Source: Mnemiopsis leidyi (lineage: Eukaryota > Ctenophora > Tentaculata > Lobata > Bolinopsidae). Taken from it: a stretch of DNA of 64,000 nt. Each line of letters begins with the position of its first letter. Within the stretch, counting starts at the first letter, position 1. The stretch spans positions 582,771 through 646,770 of the forward strand of contig JH154184.1 of assembly GCA_000226015.1 (NCBI GenBank), written 5' to 3'. The notes under the pieces were generated by a model. It did no database searches, was not told where the DNA came from, and was given only the letters and a program-made list of their open reading frames with translations. The position numbers and the translations under genes were made by a program. Positions 34,151-46,100 of the stretch are shown here, piece after piece.

Positions 34151-37100
34151 CTAAAACTTCTCAGCTTTAAACCGGAAGCCAAACTTGTTGCAGTAGGTGT
34201 TTATCACCTGGGCTAGAATCGGCGAGCCACAGAAAAACACCGTCACCTAGGGATACATGTGTAAAGATATGAAACGACGGACATAAACTTACGATTAGGT
34301 TCCCTGTTTGACATGTAACTACGGCTAAAAGTGGTAACCAGGTTACCAGGTTACTGATTACCAGGTTACTGATTACCAGGTTACTGATTACCAGGTTACT
34401 GATTACCAGGTTACTGATTACCAGGTTACTGATTACCAGGTTACTGATTACCAGGTTACTGATTACCAGGTTAATCGTCACCTGGTTTCTGGTAACCCTT
34501 GGTTTCTGGCCACATGGTTACATTATTGGTAACCATATTTTTGATTGCCATGACACTAAGTTACTTACTTTCCCACGTTTGTTCTTATTAAGCTCCGTAA
34601 AGACCTCCTTCCAATCCGGGCGCCCGGCTTTCGTTCGAGCCTGTGAAAGTTTTCAATATCAAGGCAATCAAATTCTTAGGAGATTTAGACGAAATCTCGA
34701 ACAATGAAGAAAGTAAAGTAGTCTACGGCTTATTCTGACCCGAAATTCTATCATATTTTAGTATGTACATTATACAAATACGATGGACCATCAGAAGCCG
34801 AAGAACCAGTTACAAACACTGACCTTGAGCCCTGTTATCACATCTTTATTGCTCTTCTCATGCATTAACTCCAGCGCCATCTGCAGACCGACAGCTTTGA
34901 CGTCGCTCTTCCTAAGGGCAGAGGTCATGTACATGTGAAGGTCCAGGAACGAGGCGTCCGGGTTCTCATCAACTGAAACAGATTTTCTCGTAAAACGCTT
35001 ACAAACCTTTTATAATGGAAAGCAGCTGGAGTGGGCAAGATTTAAACATACTCATCTATATCTTATATCATCATCTCGACATACCTACTGAAATCTCCCG
35101 TGCGTCGATTTCTAACTGAGTCATTAACTTCAAGAACCACTCAAAAGAGTGTTGGTCCCGGTTGATCCAGAAGAAGTCAACCTTCTTTATCTTGAAGGCT
35201 CCATCATGTTCTGGGGGCACCCAGCGATGTCCGCATTCTGGACACTTCTGGTTGGTCAGCTGATATTTGTGGACAATTGTTTGGAGGATTGAAGCGTAGG
35301 GGGTGACACCTGTGAAAATTTACAATTGTTATAGATTCAATGAAGATTGATATGATGTAAATACCGAAATTTAATGAAAATTTCTTAGCATCAATTTGAC
35401 GATGAGACACTTTGGTGATTAAATATTCCGACGAAATTGAAATAGATGAAACAAGTAAAAATTGAAATAGATGAAGCAAGTACCTATCCCAGCAGCTATG
35501 AGCACGGCATGCTCCGCCTCAAATATATCCACTGCGGGAGCCCCATAAGGACCGTCAATGAAGACTTCAATCTGTTTCCAGTCCGACACACTCGTCTCAG
35601 ATCCCGCACTTAGGGGCTTATCGTACTCGGTAAGTCTGGGTAGTACAAGGACTCGGTAAGTCTGGGTAGTACAAGGACTCGGTAAGTCTGGGTAGTACAA
35701 GGACTCGGTAAGTCTGGGTAGTACAAGGACTCGGTAAGTCTGGGTAGTACAAGGACTCGGTAAGTCTGGGTAGTACAAGGACTCGGTAAGTCTGGGTAGT
35801 ATAAGGACTCGGGACAAGACCAATAATAAAATAAACAAGAATTGCGGCCGCTTTTATTGTGTCAGGCGACCGCTGAATTTCCCGTTTCATGCCTTCGCTT
35901 ATTGNNNNNNNNNNTATTGTTTATGCGACCTTTATTCGTACTACGTGTTTTTACAAATGGCGTGGATAAGTCGTCAATTAAAATTGTCCGGCTGAACGTT
36001 GAAAATCGTGTTACATTCATCCTTCAATCTAGGTAATCTGTCATTCGACAAATTACTCAATAAAACTTCAGTTTAAAAGAATTTTGATCATAATCATATC
36101 TCTTGATTGATCGTACACGGTACATCTTGTTGCGATTGTTGTGAATAGAACAAATAATTGAGGCATTAATCATGTATACATTGCATAATGTGAAGTACAT
36201 TCGTCAGCCGGAGGCAGTTAAGTCTTTTAACACAGCTATTATTTTATTCATATACATGATAAAGTTTGATAAAGGAGCGCGCGCACGAACGTAACGCACA
36301 CACGACATAAACCTAGTATATACATTCTCCAACCACCCCCTCGATCGTTAACCCTTAGTAATGCCTTTTTGCGCTTTCGGCGCAAAAGGCATTTGACGGG
36401 AAAAAATTGGTCTGAAAACGTGGTTTGAAGAAATAAGCACTTGGTAGTTAGTACTTTGGGTCCAGTGAGCGATATCTCGTATTTCTAAAGACACAAACTC
36501 TTACCCGACGTGTGAATGTGTGATATCGTTGAGATGGTTGTTGCTCCTCTCCACTGCCAGCACTGATTTCCCGTTAATGTACTCAAGTTTGTCCTCTTCT
36601 GCACTTTCTTGCCGTATTTTCACGTAGTCGTACAGCTTGTTCGTCCAGTTACCTACCGCTCTGTAGTTGTTGTTGTAAGTAATTGTAGTGTACTACTAAT
36701 ACTATAACACATTGAGCAACTTGAAAGTGAGATGTCGCCTATCAAGCAAGTTTGGGTCAAATTTGTTACATAAGTGTAAACCAATGGTGTCTCGCGTGTA
36801 TTGCAAGTATTGATTTTAAAAAGATTATTAGTTTGTTTGAAACAATGCAGAATCGATCACTGTCGATGGGTAAGTGTAATAACACTAAAAAAGTACAACA
36901 ACATTAAAGAAACAAAGTTGGTAGAAAATACGGCGAACTACCTGACATGTAGAGACAGCGGGTACTTCCCCTCAGCCGATGATGAAATTGTGAATGGATG
37001 CCATTCATATCTTGCTATTTTTGGTATGTTAACAAAAATGTAGTCCCCCGCATTAAATCGAAATCCTTTTGGTCGACTTATCTCTAAATGAACAACCTGA

Positions 37101-40100
37101 AGGTGATCCATTACTTCAAGCGCTGGGGGTTTTCCGTAAATCATCCAAATATGGAGATCTCTAGTCGGATCAGCATCATATTTGTTAACCTTTAGAATTA
37201 AATTTCAGACTCAAACAATTAAACAGTGGAGGTTGAAATACAAATTGTTTCTAACCCTTGATGGAAGAATACTAGCATCGTTCACGTAAGTGTGCCCGTA
37301 GTAGGAGAGAGTGAATATTCTGGACTTTCTGACAAACTCGACTACAAAAATAAGAGCGGGTATTGTTGCCCACATGAAGAACGATTTGGAGTGGAAGAAC
37401 AGCAGTGCTGCGTAAGGGATGTACAGCATGTGCGAGAAGTAAAACACCTGAAAATTGGAGTCAGGTTCTTCCAATTCTCTTCCTTATCTTTTTCTGATTC
37501 TTGTTTAAATAAAACGTGATGATTACGCTCTTAAACTCGATTTACATTCAAATGAATAGGGAAACCAGCAATAAGAAATTGGCCGAAACAAAAGGTGATT
37601 CACTCGATTCAAAGTTTGGGGAGGGGGTGCTCACCCAAACAAAAAACAAAACCAATTCATTGATTTTCTAGTAGCGATGCAGGGGACTGTTTTTTTTTGG
37701 GTGAGCACCCCCATTATAGCGAGAAGATAGAATATAGAATTAAGTAGATAGAAATATAGAATTACGAAGATAGAAATATAGAATTAAGAAGATAGAGATA
37801 TAGAATTAAGAAGATAGAAATATAGAATTAAGAAGATAGAAATATAGAATTAAGAAGATAGAGATATAGAATTAAGAAGATAGAGATATAGAATTAAGAA
37901 GATAGAAATATAGAATTAAGAAGATAGAGATGGAACACAGCAATGCAGAATGGACCTGTAGACTCGTCCTAACCTGGAAATACCCCTCTCGTCTCACGTA
38001 AGGGTGGGAGCAACATGCCATAACCAAGCTTATCAGGACTAGCAGAGTACCTGGAAGTATAATACTATTATCCCGGTGTGTTGTTTACTTAACGATCTTT
38101 AGAATTGTTCAATCGGTTACTTGTTTTTACAGCTAAGGGCGTTACAGTCCATGCTTTTCAACATTACAAGTTGTAAAGTGTTTCGCTGATAAGGATTTCA
38201 CGAATAAAAGGCTCTCTATCCAAGAAAGAAATAGAAAAGGCGTTAAAGAGGCGACAAATAGGAAAGAGCAGTGTCGATTACCAGTATGTTTCATCTAACA
38301 AGTAAACAATTATTAGTTGCCGACTGTTACTAATGACACGTGACCAATGCAGTAAGAAACTGACCTGTAGCGTAGGCGGTACCAAACCAGCCCAGATGTG
38401 CGGTCTTATCATGCACCCAGAACAGCTTGATCAGATACTGGTATCCTTTAGAGGTCTCTCCTGCAGGGCAAGTTTATGAGGGGATCAATTAGTGGATAAT
38501 TCGATTTTTGAATTGGCAAATTATTCGGATAAAGTCGTACTTTGCGTACTGTAATATCTGAAAAGTTTTTATTGCTTTTGAGTTTGACTAAAAAATTAGG
38601 ATGTCTAAAACGGTTTGTATGGGAAACAGAGAATATTTAATAGACAAATCATCTTGAGTAGTTGAAATTATTCTGCTAATTGCAGTAAAATGAGGGAAAG
38701 TTTACCTAGATGGACAAGATGTGCGAAGGTGTGGATCACGCTTAGTACCATACAAAATACCCCGATGGCTTTGTGGAAGTCTATACTCTGGTCTAAAGCT
38801 AGGAACTTAGACAGGGGGGTTGCTCTTATCTTTGTGAGTAGGTACCGTGACATTGTTAGAAATAGTAGAACTCTGATAAAATTGTTTATTTCAAATTTTA
38901 TGGATTGTTATGTTAATTTCTTTATATGGCCTAATCCATCTTTCTTAGAAACGTTCAACCGCAATCTAAGAAAAACATAAACAGCAACTCACACACTGAG
39001 GTTGATCATCTTGCCGGTCCCCTTAGCGATCATCAGAGCCAAGTTAGTGCTGTTGAGATAGGCTCCAACAAAGAAGAGAACGACCATCAACGTTACCAAC
39101 ACTCCAATGTTTGATACCAGTGCCAGGTTGTTAACCAGGAATCTAGATAGTGTTCCATAAGGAAGGTTGGAAATATTTTTTGTTCCACGTTTGATTATCG
39201 AGAGCATAAACTGTCTTCCGTTCTTGTTAAGGAAAGAAGAAAGTATGAAAAAAAATCGATTTTTTATCATTTATAACATGATTTACTAACGATTTTGAGA
39301 AGAAATTGAGGTATTTGTGGATGAAAGCTCTGAACCAGTTCGCAGGAGGTGGGGGAGGTTTAAGCCAGTTAGAGGCACTGAAGTAATATTATATTGTAAG
39401 GAACTGTTAGTAAGTTTGTAAGGAACTGTTGGTAACTTTGTAAGGAACTGTCGGTAACTTTGTAAGGAACTGTTGGTAACCTTGTGGAGATGTAAGATCG
39501 GTAAAAACAAGTTCTCGTCGAGAAGGTTTCTCATAATCTCAAGAAACCGGAGAGTAATAGTGAAATATAAAAACTAAAAGTAAAAAGTTACCTGATAGTT
39601 AAACTTAAAGTAAAAAGTTACCTGATAGTTAAACTAAAAGTAAAAAGTTACCTGATAGTTAAGTTTTCTATAACACCAGGGTGTTTGAGTAGTTCATCGT
39701 GAAGCTCCTCGAAGGTGATGGAACCGCTTTGGTCTACGTCGGCAGACTCGAATAGAGTGTTAGTTAGTTCGTCCAGCGTCTCTTCGCTCAGCTCTAGTTG
39801 AGGTGGTAATTAGTAGGTATAAATTTATTACTTTAGTTAATCAGTAATAAAAAAGGTACTTATGGTGAAGGGCCACATTTTTTTGTATCACATGACAGAG
39901 ATTAATCTAAGAGAATTAAGATTCGGTAAAACAACTTTTAGAAACGCTCTCACGTGCAATAATCGATTTCTAACCCCTCCCCGAAAATACCTATAGTTTT
40001 CAAGCTATAAAATTCTAATGATAGAAGCAGCGCAAGCTTGCAGATCATCTTGATGAGAATTAAAGGACTTACCCAATTTGCTTTCGTCCATACAGGACCT

Positions 40101-43100
40101 CAAGACGATCTTCAACTCATCTGGATCTATCGTGCCGTTACCTAGAAAAAGAAGTTTCAGCATTTTAAGGTGAAAATGTTAGATTTTCGTTCTTTTAACA
40201 TCATTTCATGTGGAAACCGATATAAACTATAAAGCACAGTGCGGTTTCCGGAGTCCGGATTTTCATACCATCAACATCGTAGACATCAAAGAGGAACTTC
40301 AGTTTGTCCATGTCACTGCCCTCCATCAGCATGTTAAGTCCATCTATCAGCTCGGACAGACTGATCGTTCCACTCCGATCTTTATCGAATAGCTTGAAGA
40401 ACTGCTCCGCGAAGAACAACTGGAGAAGATTAATTTAGAATTTAATGAAGTCCAAAATATAGTCTCTGTTTTAATTCGGTTCTTATTATGCAAAGCCAAT
40501 TCTTTATGGCGATGAATTCAATACAATAACAAAACATCGTTTGATGTAGGTGTTATCTAATAGCAATCTGCGCATTACAGATGGTCAAATATATCTCTAA
40601 AAAGAGTAAGTGTGGACACGTACCTCCTTAACCTGGAGAACCTCCGTAAAATCGTGAAGACTAATCTGTCGACTTTCCCCTGATATCCTGCTGAATTGTT
40701 GTTCCAGCCAAGCTAACCACTTGGCATCTTTGTTCATACTGCAGGGTGAGAAAGATTGAAATGTCCCATTTGAGGACAGAATATAGTAAACTTAACCAAC
40801 GTAAGAACACAGGCCATCAATAAAACCCATCATAACAAAACAACAAGAGAGAGGGTTAACATGAAGTTGATGATTAGTAATTTTATTTGTCTCAATTTTA
40901 AATTAACGGTTTATGTCCGAAATTTCCGATAAAACATAAAGCTGGGGTCAGAATAAAGCAGTTAAAATGAAGGAAGTTGGGTAGATGTAAGAATTACTAA
41001 CCATGTCAGTTTATCCACGCCTCTGACCAGCTCCTCGATTGATATGTGCCCTCCTTTGTCCATGTCAAACAGGTCAAACAACTTTAACAGGCACTGTAGG
41101 GATGGGAGGTTGTACAACATGTTTTAAAATTATATTTTGTAATTTGTACAAAAAGTAAAATGAATACAGTATCTATTCTTTATAATTGAGATTCGTAAGT
41201 TAGTAAAGAGTCATAGTTTTCTTATAATGAAACTAAGAAGATGCAGTAATCAGTCGAAAATAAATGGTAGTTTGGATGAAAAGATCAGTGTGATCAAGAT
41301 TCGTGTATTTTAAAATTCACTAATCTAAGCGTGTATTTTAAAATTTACTAATCTAAGCGACTAAGCGTTCCAGTCAGAACTGTTTCAGCCCAAAGAGTCG
41401 AAAACATGCTACTAAAGTACTAAAAAAGAATACCAGTGCCAAATTTGAAATTTGATTTCGTTTTCGAGAATTGCAAACCCCAACAGTCAGTGCGACGGAG
41501 AAGCTACTAGAAACAGAAATTTGTTAAAGTCACCAGTATTAAAGCTCATCGCACTCACGATCTAACTATTTACCACAGCACCTTCAATTAAGGCCTGCAA
41601 TATGAAGTATTTTTGATGCAATCTGCTGATTGAGATAGCTCTATTTTGACTTGAAGAATCTCGAAAGGGTCCAGGAAGTTGATAAAATTTGATTAATGTC
41701 ATCATAGATGGTCTTGTTAGTTCGCGTCTCTCAGAAAGTAATCAAATCATGGCGTAACAAAGACAGATAAGAGAAAAATTGTGAACAGAGCAAAAATTTG
41801 TATGATAATGAAATGCTCATCACTGTTTTTATCATCACTTCTACAATCAACAAATCACGTGATCAATAAAATTTCATCAACGATTAATTATTGTCGGACG
41901 TAAAATGCCAAAGTTGAGCTGACATATAAACATTCCCAAAAAAGAACTTCGGCCATGCCCCAATTTTGATTTTGCCCGAAGCCCTGCCTAAACCATGCCT
42001 TAACCTTACCTTGATCTTTATTATGACCTTGCCCCAACCATGCCCCGACCTTGCTCAAGGCCCCACACCAACCTTGCCATAATCGTGCCATAATTTTTCC
42101 CAAGGCAAAGCCCCAACCATACCAAAACAATGCTTTAGGCCATGCCATACCTCGCCCGAAGCTGGCTTTGCGTTTAAACTGACAAATAAATATTATGATC
42201 CCACCTGATCATTGTTAATAGCTAGGATGAACTTTTCCTTATCCAACTCTTCCTCTGACGAGGCATGTTTGTGGAACCTCTTTTCGAACCATCTGATAGT
42301 TTTCTCGTCTGCTTCACCCCTGAAATATGGGGGAGAACAAGAGGTAAATAAAATGTAATCGGAAATGAAGCTGAGAAATGACAAATTAGCTTAGGCTGAA
42401 TTCTAGGTAGATGAGACTTAAGAAAAAATATTTCTAAGCCCTAAAGTTTTTCAAAGAAGTCTAGACTACAGTGTCAACATGTAAACTGCTATCAACTTAC
42501 GTTGAAAGTTTCTGGAAACCTCCCAGCAGCTCCTGTATAGAGACAGATCCGGAATCGTCTGTATCAAACAGGAAAAAAACGTACTCGTTAAAATCCTGAA
42601 AAATTTTGGATCAGTAAAATGCGATTCACGTCTATTTTCATTTAAACTGCTATTTTAATTACAATCACCACCTTTCATTTATGTACAAGTTTTTCCAGAA
42701 AGGCCTCGATTTTAAAGATTCTGGGCGATGATCACTATCAACTCAAAAGAAAATTAATAGGCCTGTAAACTTACAGGCAGTGATTTGCAGGCCTGAATAA
42801 ACTTCTGACGGGAAATTTCATCGTTTTTGTTGGCGTATTTAGTGAAGTTCTCCTTGAACCATTCCCGTATCTTGGTGTTTCTGTGTTCCCTGTTCTGCCC
42901 ACCTGAATCTTGGGCATTACGTTTAGAAAACTAAGTTTAGAAAAACTAAGTTTAGAAAAACTTAGTTTAGAAAAACTAAGTTTAGAAAAACTAAGTTTAG
43001 AAAAACTAAGTTTAGAAAAACTAAGTTTAGAAAAACTAAGTTTAGAAAAACTAAGTTTAGAAAAACTAAGTTTAGAAAAACTAAGTTTAGAAAAACTAAG

Positions 43101-46100
43101 TTTAGAAAAACTAAGTTTAGAAAAACTAAGTTTAGAAAACTAAGTTTAGAAAAACTAACTTTTGAAAAACTAAGTTTTTACTGCAAATAAAGTCATCACC
43201 CTTGTATTGTGATTCTTTATAATATTTAAGTATAGCTATTATATACTAATCATTATATTAAGCTAAACCTAAAAACTAAGCATAATACCTAATGATCGAT
43301 ACTATCAAAACTACTATTACACAAATAATTTGAGGCTCTTGTAATTAAATGAAGTATGTAATTAAATGAAGATTTCAAGCCTTTATTATCTGTGTGTTTC
43401 GCTTCTGACCACCAACATCAACTTAGCATATAATCATTTAAAATGTATCAAGAAACTGAAAATGTGGCACATCGTACGTATAGTGTCCATGTTTTAATTC
43501 GGGTATCAAAATATAATGCTCATAATTTTTTAAGTTTAACTGTGCAGTGCTATTTCCCTATTTAAGTATTGAGTCATCTTTAGCGTTTTATCTTTTTTTG
43601 CGTTATATTATATTAACCTATTTCAAATTTCCTATTTCCATCCCAATTCTCCGTTATTGATGATCACACGGGATCGGTAAGTGGTCTTACTACTTGTCAT
43701 TTTGGTTTTCAGGGATGTCTTCATTTTTAATGACAAACCCTGTTCCCGGAAGTGCTATAATCTCACCTGGTAGCTCTATTTGTGTCCTAGGCGACACTCT
43801 TGGTCTAGGTAGCAGCTCGTTAAGCGGACTAAGCTTGCAGAAACTGGGACTAGGCGTGAAGAACAGGAGAAAGTTGCCGTTTCTCAAGGGTATGACCTCG
43901 TTACAAGACATGTTTAAATCCTGGTCTAAGGTGTAAGTCTCACTATACTCGGTAGACGGTTAACGAGGATGACGAAGTGGTACACTGACCTGACTAAGCT
44001 GCAAATTGGGAGGCGTATGTCGAATAATGAGCGGTATAAATGATAAACATGGAATGTTCAAGTATGTCGAGAGTTACAGATAAACGTCTGGTGGAATATT
44101 CGGCTACAAATCTCGAAATAGATACCTATTAAAATAAAATGCACGATCTCAAATATATAACCTTTAGGTTGAAAACCTTAGCTTAACATGCAAATAATAA
44201 CCCAAAGGCTCGGAGAGATAAAAGCTGAAAAGCATGATGGTATTGATAAGCAGCTTCATGTAAGGACGTTTAAAGGCCGTGAATGATTAAAATGGTCCAT
44301 ATGTTCGAATCATATTGAACCCAACAGTCGATCCAATTTCATGTATCGTTAGATCAATAAAGGATTGTACGCCTTTACTCGATAAGTCAAATTAAACGAT
44401 CTTTGGTAACCAAAGTACAGCCGAACCAGTGGTAGAACCATCTTATAATCGCAAGTTCTACCAGTCCTGTTTAAAATAGAGCAGAAAGAGACGAAAATAG
44501 ACGCTGTTTCGGGAGGGTGTTGTAGGGATTCTTTCTCCTTTAATTTCATTACTTCAACTTGCTGAAGATCAAAAATAGATCCACCTGAAGATCCTAAAAT
44601 AGATATCCCAAAATCAAGTACGACAAACAAACACGTGCTTTAACTCAGTCAATCACTCAACCAGCAAACCTGCAAACAAACACTCTGACGACTCCTAAAC
44701 CCAAACTAATCACGTCTCTTGAACATTTTAACCTATAGAAGTCGAAGAATAGAGACCCAAATATTGATGACCAAGTGCACCACTAAAAGGGATGACCTAC
44801 AGCTCCCTGTACCGCTCAAATTCATATGATTGTAGGAAGAGTTGATCACGTGACACTGAGCTAGCCAATCAGAAAGCTCCTCTTGCCAGCACCACAACTC
44901 CCCAGCTTCAATCTCGGCTGATTAATGGAGCTTGTGATGATAAACACCCCTTAAGATGGCTTTGATTTTAGCTTAATGGTGACGTTCTACCCACTTTATG
45001 ATTGAGCGTGTTGTTTGGTCAATGTGTCACGTGAAATTAAAATGAAATTAATTGAAGTTGCAGGTCCAGGATGCTTCCTGTTGAGAGTTATTTCAAGTAT
45101 GAGTGGGTGGAGCTGGGTTGTTAGCAGGTTTAAACGGGGGTATGTTGTCATGAAGCTGTTTTACGGAGGTCAATAGACGGATATTTTTATCGAGGGGACG
45201 CGTATACTGTGGGTGGAAAAGTTGGTAACGCGTTGTGTTACGTGTAGTTCAATATGCGACTTTCATTTCTCCGTCCGGACACCTCAAGAAATCGTGAGCT
45301 AAATTGAAACTTTTATCTTAGTTGTAACTGCCTGTATGAGAGTAAAACTAGAAATGAAAATATAAGATTAGATGTAAATACTGCTTCCCGATAAGCAAGA
45401 CCTCCAACATCACATACGAGACCAGCTAAGATAGCAAATTTACCCAAAGAACCACCAAGGTTTCTGTTAATTTTCACGACTACATAATGACTTGGAGTTG
45501 AACTACCCTAGTCTTATAATCTACAATACTAGAAATTCTAACGACCAATTTGGAAAGCAACAATAATCACTGTCTAACTGGCGTTATGTTCATTTCCACG
45601 CAGATGCTGCATGACGGAGTAGAGTGGAAGAACTGTAGTCTAGGGTACCGGGGGAATGGAGATGCAGTTTTAATCAAGGTGGCACGCACACACTGTTTTG
45701 ACTAAGCCTGCCATGCAGGCTAAGAAGCAGGGCGTATCCTAGTCCTTGTTGGCACCAAACAACAAGGGGAGGAGGGGGCATTTGGCAACAAGGGGGGAGA
45801 GAACGATATAAAAACTTGGGACATACAGAGATATGATTAGAAGATATAGCAACCCATAGAGACATTGACCCATATCATAAACGCTGTTAATTGTGCATGC
45901 GCATTTATCCGATTTCTGCTAAAAATCCTCGTTTCTACCATTACTTAAACTATCATAACTATTTCAATTATTACGGCAGGTTAAGTTCAGACTTCATGTG
46001 GTTAGTTACAGCTATCCCGGTAACTATTGCTCTAGAGGACGGGATTTTCTGTTTTAAATAGGCTTCACAAGCTTACTCCATCATGAACTATTAGCTGTTA

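Noticed and set aside
42910-43143. Long open frame of LEKLS repeats
   Set aside because: It is the translation of the 15-bp minisatellite in a NOX5 intron.
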